From Spraguea lophii (Eukaryota; Microsporidia; Spragueidae), in assembly GCA_001887945.1 (NCBI GenBank), contig LDOQ01000320.1, forward strand, positions 1-64,000: a DNA stretch of 64,000 bases. The letters run 5' to 3'. Under the pieces are notes generated by a model that saw nothing but the letters and a program-made list of their open reading frames with translations, did not search any database and was not told where the DNA came from. Positions 10,472 to 22,284 of this stretch are shown here, in pieces; within the stretch, counting starts at the first letter, position 1; every line of letters begins with the position of its first letter. The translations under genes were made by a program, and so were the position numbers.

Positions 10472-13460
10472 ATGAATTTTTTATTAATCTTTTTCCAGGT
10501 ATTGATTAATTGTGTTAAATATGAAATAACATATACTGATTATGATAATATTAAGGCGTCAATATCCAATTCAAATGAGGTTCATTTATATGATGAAATT
10601 ACAAACAATCCAAATTTTTTATGTTTGTTTGAGGTAAATGAAGACGTCGAAAAATGAAAGAAATTAAAATTACAGAATTAGATAATGCTGATCCAGAAAC
10701 AGGTATTAATATATTTCCAGCAATATGCTATGACATTAATGATAGTAAACGTCTAATACTCAATGGTTTAAAATCATCCAAATTACTCAATCGATGTAAA
10801 AAACTTAAAGAACTTTCCAAGTTCTATTTTCGTTGTCAAAATTGAAAATCCTTTATTTTGATACCGATGAATTGATACATTATCTTTCGAAATAATTAAT
10901 AAAATAACCAATCTTGAGACATTGGGTATAGGGTAATATTTTAATTTGATAAATATAAATCCAAATTTTTTAGATTAAAAAATCTAGAAGAATTAAATTT
11001 ATCAAACAGTTTATTATTGTTCGAAAATAATGATTTTATTTCTTGATCAAATTATTCAGATGGTTATCCTCTACAGAAGAAAAGAATCGTATTAAAAACA
11101 ATAATGCTTCTACCATTTTGTGTCTTACGAGTTCTTAAAAATCTTACATATCAATAATAATGCTTTGAATATGATTCCCAAATTTTCCATGACTTTGTAG
11201 ATTTAGAAGAACTTGATATTTCTGGCAATATATTCGAAAAGATACCTCCCAAGTTACATTCTTTTTCTAATTTGAAGGGGTTAAAAATATTTCTTATGAT
11301 CGTATTGAGAAGTACTTATTGGAAATGGTATATTTATTAATTTATTAAAGTTATATCTTGGACATAACAGAATAAATGGATTATCAATTACCGGTATGCG
11401 TTACACATTTTTTGGGACCTTTTAATTTATCTTATAATAAGTTTCCAAAATTTGATAAAACTATTTTTGGCAATAATTAATTTTATATACCCTAAAAAAC
11501 AGCGTTGAAATATGAATGTAACACTAAAAAATAAAATAGATTTAGAAAATAAGATAAATTACTCGAGTGAAATTATTTCATTTTTGCAGAATGGAAATTT
11601 TTAACAAAATATAAATGTCCTCTATGTAGAAGAATATGAAAATGATAAAAATTAAGTTTAGTTATGATTTTATTTTATTGCAGTATAAAAAATGTAATAA
11701 AAAGACAGTTTCAATAAGAGTTGGTAATGTTTTGAGCAATATTAAATTACCTTTAATTACTATAATCCGAGTAATATATGAATGGACTCAAAAGAAAGGA
11801 TCCATAGACATAATGAAAGAAATGAAATATCATCTTATGGTTTGAAATCAGTAATATCAAGTTTTGAGTCGTGTATAATAAAAAATAAAAATAAAAAATA
11901 GGTGGTAAAAACAAATAGGTTGAAATATACGAATCAGTTATTTCAAAAAGAAAATATAATGTTGGAAGACTCGTTAAACAAATGTGGGTTGTTGGTGGTA
12001 TTGACAAAATAATTAAGGAGATGTTTTTTGGCGTAACAATTACAAGAAAAGCAAAATTTTTGAGGCACACTATTAAGAAACATGTCAAAGAAGGTTCAAT
12101 AATAGTGACAGATGTTGGCAAGGTTATAAAAATCTCAAATTTTAAATTATAGACACTTTAAAATTAACCATTCAAGAAAGTTTTTAAAACCAAGAAACGA
12201 GAGGTGAACACGCGAACAATAGAAGTAATCGGCTCTGGCTAAAAGATTATATAAAAATGAGAAAATCAAAATCCGAACGAGGTGTTTTAGAAGGGAGTTC
12301 ACAATATTTTTTTTAAAAGATCATAATTTCGATTCTGTGAAAATTATGCTCTAACCAAAATGCTTTTTTTTATTTGAATTTAATACTGTTTTGGGAATAA
12401 CTAATATTAATTATTATTGAAACATCAGATGTAATAGAATAAGGAGTATCTTGTGCAACAAATAAAACAAAAGGATATATATCAACATGAATTTAGATGT
12501 TAAAACCTATTATGAAGAACTTAACATTCCTACCGATGAAAGATTAAATTTAGAAGAGATAAAAACATGTCAAGTTGTTGAACCAGGAAATCATATAAAA
12601 AACCAAGAACCGATTAAGAAAATATGCCAAGATATCTTACGCAAATAGATACATGCGATAAAGAAGCAAAAAAACGTTTTAATAAGAAGAATGAACGATT
12701 ATTATTCTCAAGATCAGAGTATAATTACAATGGAGAACTCAACTAAAGAATACGAGAAACGAAATCCCATTATTGATTATTTTGAATCTATTGTCAATGT
12801 GGTTGTTATGATACTAACAGAAGACAAAAAAGAAGATGTCGGGAATATTATGGATAGTATTGTATTCGGATTAAACTTTGAAGTAAATGATAATAATGAT
12901 ACGAATGTAAATGTTTGGATGGGCAAGGTCAAATATATATCAATACATATTTAAATATTATACCAGAAAACGGATCTACTAATGCTAAAGAAAAAATAAC
13001 AGAAATAATTACAAAATTGAAGGATAATATACTTAAAAATATTACTTCAGATGGAAGTGAAAGAGAAGAATGGAAACATTTGTAAAATGGAAAGAATTAT
13101 TATCAGAAGAGCTTGGTTTTCAAAAAGAAACAAATTTATTGCCGATCTTGATATGTCAAATAGAACAAACCTCTATGATAAAAAATATATAGTTAAACGA
13201 TTTTTTAGTAAATTTACTTTCCAAACAATAAAGGACGAAATTAACAAATATTTGAAATTTAGGGGTCGGGTAATAATTTGTATTTTATCTGAGTGAATAT
13301 ATCACTTATATTCATGGAAAAAACGAAGAATTAAGTAAAATATTTGAAATTACTGATGATGGCAATTTCTTCCAATTATTGGATGGAGATGTTCGTAAAC
13401 TTTTAAAGTCAATGAGATATATTTGCATAGGAACAAATAACGAAATGTATCAATAATGGT
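10472..13460 (+). pseudogene. Decayed secreted LRR-protein gene, paralogue of the intact gene at 47.1 kb
   Basis: Reads in broken frames as a secreted leucine-rich-repeat protein. A signal-peptide-like start (MNFLLIFFQVLINCVKYE) lies at 10472. LRR pieces follow at 10950-11420 (LKNLEELNLSNSLLLF, ILHINNNALNMIPKF, LEELDISGNIFEKIPPKL). After a gap occupied by a Merlin transposon (about 11590-12350), the C-terminal half resumes at 12487-13460 (DYFESIVNVVVMILTEDKK; FVKWKELLSEELGFQKET). The C-terminal half lines up with residues about 640-852 of the intact protein at 47102-49660: FVKWKELLSEELGFQKET against LAFWRYHLSSRFGFEKTD. The Cys-Tyr-Asp of the intact protein has no cysteine here (FEVND). Stops and frameshifts are numerous. 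Confidence 0.65.
11590..12350 (+). mobile_element. Decayed Merlin-type transposon inside the LRR pseudogene
   Basis: The plus strand reads through the Merlin N-terminal block (YKKCNKKTVSIRVGNVLS, then LPLITIIRVIYEWTQKKG), the core (QMWVVGGIDKIIKEMFFGV) and RHTIKKHVKEGSIIVTD, which carries the second catalytic aspartate. It then decays through a homologue of the HxKINHSRKF block. The minus-strand copy at 15.5-16.3 kb has almost the same HTIKKHVKEGSIIVTDCW stretch, so the two are close relatives. Its position splits an LRR pseudogene, so it probably landed in that gene. Ends were not resolved. Confidence 0.7.
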
Positions 13461-13633
13461 AAAATGAAATAGGATGGTTTTAAAAAAATATGTTTACATC
13501 AATAGAACGAAAAATTTTTTAATTATTCCAAATAAGATTAGGTTAAAATATTAAAAATAAAAATTTTTAAAACTATTAATTAATGAAAGCATATCATTAA
13601 ATCACAAATAATTATTTATATATATATAGTTTT

Positions 13634-14106
13634 TGGTCCGTTTGACCCAGTGGTTGTGGGATGGTAACCAAATACTAAGCCGGCGGGTTCGAATCCTTCA
13701 TATAGAAGAATTTTCAAAATGAAAATAAAAAAACAGAAGAGAAGAGAAAGGTTGTTGAGTGGGTGGGGTTCAATAGCGGAGCATTAGCTGTGCCATGTAT
13801 GATGACCACGCTATTAGATTAACGTACTGTTTAACTGATGTAATGACAATCCTGTATTGATTTGTGACTCGGCCAATACATGCCACGAAAATGTTGGGGA
13901 TCCATTAAAAACTGGGAGTGGGGCAGTGACGTGCACCACACGCATAATCCCGATATTTTAGAACATAGGTTAAGATGAGTTTAATGTATATCTATAGCGA
14001 AATGTCGTACAAATTTAGATGTGCTTGAGGAACCAAATGTCGCAGACAATGATAGGCCGCAACCAGTCAGTGAACTTTGATAAATAAAAGTTTCGTTAAT
14101 AAAAAA
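13634..14106 (+). mobile_element. tRNA-derived SINE, older diverged copy
   Basis: Plus-strand member of the SINE family, starting around TGGTCCGTTTGACCCAGTGG. The B box GGTTCGAATCC at 13686-13696 is intact, and the body continues to the family's 3' end (TTTGATAAATAAAAGTTTCG, then A-rich). It has many substitutions relative to the three young copies, for example TACCAAATACTAAGCC for the G+C-rich anticodon-region equivalent. I could not assign a convincing target duplication. Confidence 0.75.
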
Positions 14107-15539
14107 TAATATATACTTTCCAAATCCCCTAAAATTTTGTTATATAATATTAATAATAGATAACAACATTATTATAATTGTTATTATTTTAATAAAAGTA
14201 ATTATATTAATAAGATATAAAATAAATAAAAATAAATAGATTATTTATATTCCATTATAGATATGAATATAATATTTTTAAAAATTATATATTTTAAGTA
14301 TTTTATCTTTACTATATATGAAAGAAATGACTTTTTTAAAATTTTATAATAAAAATATTTCTTTGAAATGTTGATACATGGTAAAGATATTATATCATTT
14401 GTAATTTAAAAATATATATTTACGAAAGATATTTACGTTACTCTTTTTTGTGAGTTAAAAAGTTTAATTCCGATAATCCGATTAATAAAAATACAAATAA
14501 AAATAACGAAATTTAAAAATTAAAATGATTAATATTAAATATATTTTTTAGAAAAATAAAAAAAGATTAATTACCTTATGTTTAAAAATATTATATCTTC
14601 AAATTAAATAAAAAATATTTATAATAACAATAGAAAAGAGTAAAACTATTATTAATTATATTTTCTATTGTAATATTTTCTTTCATCCCAAATCAGGTAT
14701 TGTATTGATCTATCTTATTTATAAAACAGGTATAAAATTTATAGAAATAAAAAACATTACAATATATAATAATAATTTATCATATATAAATATAAAAATA
14801 ATAATAAATAAACTTAAATCCCCTTTGGATACAGAACATTTGATATTTACACCAAGATAATTCAAAATAAAAAAATATCATTAGCATTAAGGATAAATAT
14901 TTTTAATATGAAAAACGAAGAAAATAAAATTAAATTAGTTAATTTCAGAAGCAGAGGTTAATAATAATTAATTGGTCCATTTAAAAATAAATCATTTTAT
15001 CTCAAAATTAAATATAAATTTATACCATTTTTACCCCAGTGAAACATACAATTAAAAAGGAATCAAATTTTTATACAACGATTCAAATACGATAAAAACA
15101 TTTGCGGAGGTAATAATTATATTATCAATTAAAATAGATCATCGTTGTTTATTAATATTTATCTATTAAAAATATATTTTGTTTTAAAAATAATAGATGT
15201 AAATTTTAAATAAAAATAGAATTTTCGAATAATGATATTAATAGAGTACAAAAATAAAGATATTAGAAGAAGAATGTAAAAGTATAACAAATATAAATAA
15301 TGTCGAAATAAAAACAACAGATAAATAGTTATATATTTATAATAAAAATAAGGTTTATAATATTATAAGAAAAACATATTTAAAAAGAGGAAATAACATT
15401 ATTGCAAAAAATTTTATTAATAAATTATAAAAATGTTTAGCGTTTTGAAGTTTTAAGTCATGTAAAAAAGATAAATTAGAAGAGAAGGACATTAATGAAT
15501 ATTAACTACCCCAAACCCCAGTCTTAAATCCAAACAAAA
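14107..15539. other. A+T-rich stretch, nothing recognised
   Basis: No open frame of 60 codons and no recognisable repeat. Only short homopolymer-rich A+T sequence is visible. Confidence 0.5.
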
Positions 15540-16320
15540 AAGGCATTTTAATTATTTTTAGACCTTTTAAGCATTTTAGCTCGAGCAAAATTTGCACAAA
15601 ATCGAAATTATGATCTTTTAAAAAAAATATTGTGAAATCACGTCCAAAACGCCACGTTTAGACTTTATTTATCTTATTTTTATATATTTTTTTAACAATC
15701 TCCAATTTGATTCGATTGTTTGAGTGTTTATTTCCCTGTTCATTAGCTTTAAAAAGTTTTTAGAATCGTTTATTTTCTGATGTCTATAATTTAAATTTTG
15801 AAGGTCTTTGTATCCTTTCCAACAATCTGTTACTATTATTGAACCTTCTTTAACATGTTTCTTAATTGTATGTCTCAAGAATTTTGCATTTCTTGAAATT
15901 GTTACATCAAAAAATATTTTTTTAATTATTCTATCAATACCTCAATAGCCCAAATTTGTTTATTGAGTCTTCCAACATTATACTTTCTTTTTGAAATAGC
16001 TGATTTATCTATTTCAAATCATTTATCTTCACCCCCTATTTTTTATTTTGTTTTTTTTATATGAGGTTCAAAAACTGATAATACCGATTTCAAATCATTA
16101 AAGGATATTCCAACTTCTTTCATTGTGTCTTGTAAAATTCTCTTTTGAGGCCATTCATATATTACTTGAATTATGGAAATTGATGATAATTTAATCCTAC
16201 TCAATAAACTTCCACTTCTTACGTAAATTGTCTTTTTATTACATCTTTTACCGTAACATCTTAAAATAAAACCATCGCTACACTTACTTTTTATTGTTTT
16301 CATATACCTTTTAGACAACG
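15540..16320 (-). mobile_element. Decayed Merlin-type transposon
   Basis: The minus strand carries two long frames of one transposase. The first (16043-16318) is the N-terminal region, with CSDGFILRCYGKRCNKKT followed by SGSLLSRIKLSSISIIQVIYEW. The second (15669-15878) is the catalytic core, with HTIKKHVKEGSIIVTDCWKG, a homologue of the YRHQKINDSKNFL block, and NTQTIESNWRLLKKYIK. The second catalytic aspartate (VTDCW) and the glutamate of TQTIESNW are present. The linker between the two frames is broken by frameshifts near 15930-16040. It is the best-preserved Merlin coding remnant here and is closely related to the 11.6-kb copy. Confidence 0.75.
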
Positions 16321-16463
16321 AACATTTGTGATTTTTTTTAAAATAAGAAAATTTATTTACGATACTTTTTTTACTTCATTACAACTATATTTTTATCTTC
16401 CTACCCTTCAGCCCAACGCCCTGATCTGATATATCAACTTCTCTGGGGAGGATCATAACAAAT

Positions 16464-16760
16464 CTTCTTCTGGCCGGTTGTGGCCCACCATGGTCTGGGA
16501 CCTTTTGGTTCTTGGAGGTACATAATATATTACGAAATGAATGTGTAAATATATATTAATTGGTTCTTTGGTCACGTTCGGAATCAGGATTACTGTGGCT
16601 CTCTATATACTCAGTCAACAAACTATTTCTTAAATTTGTCACGGACTTTAGCTAAGTGGCCGTAGCCACACTTATCTTTAAATGCTGCGGACCAACAGCT
16701 TTCCACTCCCCCCTAAGAGCATTTTGTAATTTTCTTTAAGAACGCCATATTCCGCAAAAA
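16464..16760 (-). mobile_element. Retroelement 3' end sharing its tail with the SINE
   Basis: Positions 16464-16515 match, with about 80% identity by eye, the 3' terminal stretch of the SINE family (complement of GGCCGGTTGTGGCCCACCAT then GGTCTGGGACC). Upstream on the minus strand there is no SINE body or tRNA head. Instead there is different, relatively G+C-rich sequence (16560-16740) with a roughly 55-codon frame (one stop) containing LRNSLLTEYIESHSNPDSER. SINEs commonly share their 3' tail with a partner LINE, so this may be the end of the driving LINE. A chimeric or diverged SINE is the alternative. Confidence 0.4.
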
Positions 16761-17009
16761 AGAAAGAATTTTGCTTGAGTAATTTATCTTATTTTCGATA
16801 TCTATTCTGTTTTTTATTGTTATATTCATGATTTAAGGCTATTTTTTGGGGTGGTTAATATTCAGTATTTTCAAGAAAAGTATAGAAATAGATTAGAAAA
16901 GTTATTATTTTATTTTTAAATCTGTTAATATTTCATGAAAGTTAAAAATCTTCCTGTTTAAGAAAAAGTATATTTAAATATGTTACTTTATAAAATTTTC
17001 TGCCTTTGG

Positions 17010-17800
17010 ATGTTGTTTCTTTAGGTATTTTTTAAACCAAAATCATATTGATTCAATCTTTTATGTGTTAATATTATTATTTTTTGAACCAACGAAATAG
17101 TTTTATGAGTTATCACAAAATGCTCGTATATATATTCATTAATATTATTATATTATTTCCAGTTAGTTGTTATTATTGTACGACCATCATTTACATATTT
17201 TTCTAAATTTTATTAAGTTCTGTTGAATTTCTTATTCGGCTAATCTCGAAAAATGTATTTAAACTTTCTTTATTTATATTACTTATAAGTCATATATTTT
17301 TAAAACTTTACATTTATTGTATTTCCTTTTGAAATATATGATTCATTTATTTCTACCCAGATTTTATTATCTCCAATGTTCTTATTGTAGTTATTATCAA
17401 AAATATTGATTAAAATTTTAACAACCGTTTTAATTGATGATTAATCAATATTATATTCATTTATCATATTCTTGTATGATGAAAAGCATAATTCCGTATA
17501 TTATTTTTATGATTATTGTAGGCGATACTTTAGTTCCTTCGAATAATGAATTTTTTTCAGATTAAAATCATGCATTTATGCGTTTATACCTATAACATTT
17601 CCAAACATATCCAGTTAAACAGTTTGGGACTAGTTAAACCATAAGATTTTTATATTATGAACATTTAATTTTATTTTTTAAAATACCTATGTTCATCAAC
17701 CAATTAAGAAATATGAAAATATTATCGCATTTATTAATTAATTGGGCTCTTGTATAATGTCATTCCATTCATAGAAACTATTTTTTCATTTGCCTTAAAA
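17010..17800 (-). mobile_element. Decayed Merlin-type transposon
   Basis: On the minus strand, the segment YVNDGRTIITTNW corresponds to the family block with the second catalytic aspartate (IITDCW, here mutated to TTN). It is followed by HFVITHKTIS and, after frameshifts, FKKYLKK near 17030. The preceding minus-strand sequence (17300-17800) contains remnants of the D-E block and the N-terminal helix. No end repeats were identified. Confidence 0.5.
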
Positions 17801-18129
17801 TCTGAAAATACCAAATATTTTACATATAAATTTTTCATTTATATTTTATTTTATGAGTAAAATGATAATAAAAATATCTAAAAATAAAAAATTTTACAGG
17901 TCTTATAATATACAAAATGTATAAAATTAAAAGATATAATAATAAATATTAATATAATACACGATACTCAAAATAATTATATTTATAATGAAGAGATATA
18001 CAAATGAAAATATCGAATTTTTTCAGATAACTGATAAATCTATTTTTAAAATAAAAATTAATATTAGAACCTTTATTATAAAAATAATATAAATTATAAT
18101 AGAAAAATAATTAGTTATATTTATAAATT

Positions 18130-19330
18130 GAAACAATATTTCCTATGGTCATGATGGTAAAATAAAATACCCTATGTTGTTTATTGAAGAAATGGGAATG
18201 AAATACAGGTGTCGATAAGATTAATAAGGCCGAAATTAAATCCATAAACAATCTGTTAATAACATATATAGAACTTATTGGAATAGAAACTTTTATTTTG
18301 ACTTTAAATTTTCATGTAACTAAGGGGTATTTTAAAGAAAATAATATTAGAATTCCCAAGATAGTTTTATCTTTGATAACTGGAAATTCAGTATTTTCAG
18401 ATTTTGTATAATTTTGTTTAAATGGTTATTGGTTTGAAGTGAATTATAAAAATAATTCTAGCTTAGGAATTAATAAAAATGTAAAAACAAAAAACAAAAA
18501 CTTCCGTTAATATTAGATTTGCTGGATTTTACGATAATGGAAAAATATTTTCAAATTTTGTCGCAAATGTATTGAATCTGATTCCTTTGTGTTTTAAACA
18601 TGATATTAATGGTACTGGGTATTTATCAATAAGAATAGGTAAAGATATTCATAAGCATAACATCTAAATATACAAGTTCATATTCTTTTGATGGTAATAT
18701 ATTACCCAAGATAATATACCTCGATATTTTATTAAATTTATATTTCGTAGTTTTAGAAACAATTTAGGAGTTAGATATTGAAAAGTATTTTTAGATGATT
18801 TTAAAGAAATAAAAATTAAAAGTAGCGAATTTGAAAAGATATAAAGTTAGAAGATAAACACTGTGAATTAACGTTAATAATTTATTTAACACGGATATTA
18901 AAAAAATATTATCTGAAATTACAGTGAATACATTTAATATATGAATAAGTATTTATTTTTATTTTTTTAAATTTCGATAATTAACATATTTAATAGATAG
19001 ATAGAATATAGAATTTATAGATATAATATTATTATAAAATTTCCTAATGTTATATTGATTAATAATGTAAATCATTTAAATAATATCTGTACAGGTTTTA
19101 CAATAATAGATTTTGATGAAAAGAAAAATAATAAAATAAATATTTCAAGATATATAAAATTGGTATTAAAATTCAATTCTTTGAAGAGTATTATTTAAAG
19201 ATTATGTTATAATTTTATTTGTAAATCTTTTTATCTAGATTTTGTTATAAATGATAGAGATAAAAAAGAATTTAAGAATAGAGAAAATCTTTTAGAATTA
19301 TACCACGAACAAACATAATAATTTTATGGG
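18130..19330 (+). pseudogene. Decayed protein-coding gene, family unknown
   Basis: The plus strand gives long open stretches that hop between frames. Examples are NKAEIKSINNLLITYIELIG, then SVNIRFAGFYDNGKIFSNFV running into LNLIPLCFKHDINGTGYLSI, and later TGFTIIDFDEKKNNKINISR. Codon choice and residue composition look like real protein rather than random A+T sequence. The frames are broken every 50-150 bases. I do not recognise the family. It has no transposase motif and could be a remnant of a secreted or lineage-specific gene. Confidence 0.4.
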
Positions 19331-19802
19331 AAATATTTTAAGTGTTGATGTCAAATGCTCCGGTTAAATTTAGGTTAGTTCTATTAACAAAAAAGTTATT
19401 GCAAAAATTCTTGATTTTTAACAAATTTTATACTGGGTAGTATTTAATATTATTTACCAATTATACATAAATTTATCATTATATAAAGATTTCAATTAAA
19501 TATAATACATTCTATTTTTGTAAATAATATTCATACGATATTATTTCTGTTATTTTATCTTTATATCATTATTATTTAATATTACGATTTAATTATAATT
19601 ACTTATATCACATATATTTTAATATATCGTTATACATAAAATATAAAATTAAACATATTAATAAATAATATAAATTATATTATTACAAACACATAATATT
19701 TTTATTATTATTAGGATACCAATAAATTATATTTGATTATAATTATAAAAATTTATAAGATAGAAAATAAATATTTTTTTTTATTAATGAAATAATTTTT
19801 TA

Positions 19803-20681
19803 GTTAGAGGGTACCCTACGTATGTCCCGTTTGAGAAAGTCGTTAATATTTTTTTCCTTTTGAAAATAAAATATTAAACAATAATAAATAAAATTTTAAA
19901 TCAGCTATTAAAAGTATTATTTTCATCATTTTTCATAAATATAAAAAGGATTAAAAGAATTATAATTTTCGGAACTAAAATATCTTTGGAGACAACTTTT
20001 TTACGTTATACAAAGTATCTTCTATCATATTTGTGTGTACAATAATGTTAGAATCTTTGAAATTATTATTATGATTTACATATAATATTTCATCTCTATA
20101 TTTTTATATTATATCCTTTCCAACAATCTGAATATAATTAAATTCATGTTTAATATAGTTTTATAATATTTGGGAGTTTTTTCTTATTTAGACCCTCAAT
20201 TACTTTAAAAAATAGTAGCCACTATTGGCTCTCTCTACAACATCCACATTCCATCAATTTATATCCGTTTTTACATTTCTTTTTATCGAACTTTGACTCA
20301 TATATTTCTATAATTATATCCTTTCCTCCTTTTTTATAAGGGGTTTTTAAGGAACAATTGTCTAGTTTTCTTCTAATTTAATTATTACCCTCTATGGCGT
20401 TGACTCAACAAATTGTGATATTATTTCTCTTTTAACCTGCTGATAATCGAAAAAAACTTTGTTTTTCTGCATTTTTTCTAAAACATCTGATAATATTTTT
20501 TTTAGTTTTTATTTCCTTCGTATTACCCAAACAAAAAATATTTCTGAATATTATAAACTTATTTAATAACGAGAATTGAATATGTTTTTCACGTCTTTCA
20601 ACTTAATTTTTTTATTCATCACCAAGGATAAAAAAATTTAATAACTTCCAAAAGGGGTATACGTAGGGTACCTCGACTCGT
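19803..20681 (-). mobile_element. Merlin-type transposon with TIRs and 8-bp target duplication
   Basis: Ends are inverted repeats: GAGGGTACCCTACGTATGTCCC near 19807 and, inverted, GAGGTACCCTACGTATACCCC ending near 20675. The sequence ATTTTTTA flanks both sides (19795-19802 and 20682-20689), an 8-bp direct repeat as expected for Merlin, although the flank is A+T-rich. Inside, the minus strand holds transposase remnants: WNVDVVERANSGYYFLK, then NYIKHEFNYIQIVGKDII, LYVNHNNNFKDSN and VHTNMIEDTLYNVKKL. The TIRs differ from those of the 3.2-kb element, so it is a different subfamily. Frameshifts make it inactive. Confidence 0.7.
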
Positions 20682-20853
20682 ATTTTTTAAAATGTATCTT
20701 TTTTTTATATATTTTGATAAGAAAAATAAATATTTAATTTTTTTTTTAATGGGGGCAGAAATGTTAAGTAGAAATAGAATAGATTTTATTTACGAGAATG
20801 AAAAGAATTTTGATTTCTTTATTAAGCTATATAAAAATATTAAATTATTAGGT

Positions 20854-21672
20854 ATGATAAAAATAAGAAAATTGGCGGTTTTTTGTTTAATATATTTTAT
20901 GAATATCCAGGCAAGTAATATAAGTAACCGCGGACAAGAAACTAATATTGAAGATGTTTTAATAAAGATACAGAGGAAAAACGGGACAAAGAAAGAAGGC
21001 GAAGGTATTATTTGTGATCTTGGTTATAAGGCAAGATCAGCATGTGGCAAATCTACAGAACTTACTATTAATAGTTTAGAATATAGTGGTGTTAAAATTT
21101 CTAATATAACTCCTAACGGTGGCCGCAGTTTTGCGAATTTAAAATTAAATGATGAAGGAAAGTTAGAGGGAAAGGGTAAAAATGATATAAATGTATCAGG
21201 AAATGAAATAATGATAGTTGACATATTATTTTATGCCAATATAACTATAGATAACAATATTATAAACACGTTTATAGATATTATGCCTGAAGATTATCTT
21301 TCATATAATGATATTGATAATGATATTTATGAAATGAAACCATATCAGATATGGGTTTATTTACGTGTTGATTCCAATGGAGGTTATTCAGGTAAGAACT
21401 ATGATGATATGGCTGGACTTTACAAATCAAAATTCTTTAAGAATTACAAACTATTTACATTTGATAATAAAATTAGCTCTATTGAAATATCAAACTTTAA
21501 AAATGCTGGTTATATTTATTATCCTAATATCAACTCGCAGAAATTTGAGAGAATTGCAGTTAAACCGGAAACCTCTTCTGAGAGAGACATAAATGGAACA
21601 ACAAAACCAGAAACCATTTCTTATGGAAAAGAAAAAGAAGTAATAAGAAACCTCGGGTCGCTTCTGAAATAA
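20854..21672 (+). CDS. Secreted protein with repetitive Lys-Pro-Glu tail, frameshifted
   Basis: A 272-residue reading from the methionine at 20854. Upstream in-frame methionines exist (first at 20692), but this one gives a clear signal peptide (MIKIRKLAVFCLIYFMNIQA). The mature part is hydrophilic, with no domain I recognise. Toward the end it enters imperfect repeats (KPETSSE, KPETISY). The frame ends at 21670-21672 just after entering a repeat unit, because this unit has GGG where the next unit has GGGG. One base shorter than its neighbour, it shifts frame and stops early. The same repeat continues open in another frame to 22040. A secreted, host-facing protein is plausible but inferred. 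The gene begins right after a Merlin element. Confidence 0.55.
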   Translation: MIKIRKLAVFCLIYFMNIQASNISNRGQETNIEDVLIKIQRKNGTKKEGEGIICDLGYKARSACGKSTELTINSLEYSGVKISNITPNGGRSFANLKLNDEGKLEGKGKNDINVSGNEIMIVDILFYANITIDNNIINTFIDIMPEDYLSYNDIDNDIYEMKPYQIWVYLRVDSNGGYSGKNYDDMAGLYKSKFFKNYKLFTFDNKISSIEISNFKNAGYIYYPNINSQKFERIAVKPETSSERDINGTTKPETISYGKEKEVIRNLGSLLK

Positions 21673-21900
21673 ATAAAAAAATAAGAGACAAATTAAGAAG
21701 ATCCTTACGTCTGAAAAAGAAAGGAGACAACAAACCAGAAATTATTTCTGATAGGAAAGAAATAGAAGTAATAAAAAAACTTGGGGTCGCTTCTGAAATA
21801 AATAAAAAAATAAGAGACAGATTAAGAAGATCCTTACGTCTGAAAAAGAAAGGAGACAACAAACCAGAAATTATTTCTGATGGGAAAGAAATAGAAGAGA
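21560..21900 (+). repeat. Tandem coding repeat, about 129 bp period
   Basis: Two nearly identical units run from about 21655 and 21784. They read LRRSLRLKKKGDN then KPEIISD, with a KPExxS motif also at earlier diverged positions (21563 and 21604). The first unit lacks one G relative to the second (GGGTCG versus GGGGTCG). The units are strongly basic. Confidence 0.8.
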
Positions 21901-22040
21901 TAACAAAGCAAGATATCACTTTTGAAAAAGAAATATCTAGATTAGAAACCTTGTCTGATAGAAAAGAAAAAGAAAAAATAAAACAAAAAACAAAAAACCA
22001 CATGTGTTGGAAAAGGAAAAGAAGTAACGTTAAAAAATAA
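21673..22040 (+). pseudogene. Out-of-frame 3' extension of the secreted repeat protein
   Basis: Beyond the stop at 21670-21672, the shifted frame stays open through both repeat units and a Glu/Lys/Arg-rich tail, ending with TAA at 22038-22040. It would add about 120 residues, including the LRRSLRLKKKGD repeats. It is probably the original C terminus, lost by a one-base deletion in a G run. A sequencing error or programmed frameshift is possible, but I see no classical slippery heptamer. Confidence 0.55.
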
Positions 22041-22284
22041 TATTAAGATTAGAAATATATGAAGACATTGATATCAGTACAAATAATAATTTGGTTATTT
22101 GTACATATCTATTAATTAAAGGTTAGTTTGGTTGATTTTTTATTTGTTATTTTTTTATTCATTTATTCCTATTTAAATATTCCAACATATCGTATGTTTG
22201 ACTTTTATATAAAAATTATATTTTGTCTATATATAAAAGTGGTAAATAATATAAATAATTATTATTGAAGTTTAATTAGAAATT

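Noticed and set aside
21640..21672. Programmed -1 frameshift in the secreted repeat gene
   Set aside because: The shifted frame would be reached by -1, but there is no classical slippery heptamer at the site. A one-base loss in a G run is simpler.
21560..21900. A CRISPR array
   Set aside because: The repeat units are long, contiguous and coding-like, without spacers, in a eukaryotic context.
21560..22003. A 147-codon minus-strand frame rich in Phe/Ser/Leu
   Set aside because: Shadow of the Lys/Glu-rich repeat on the plus strand.
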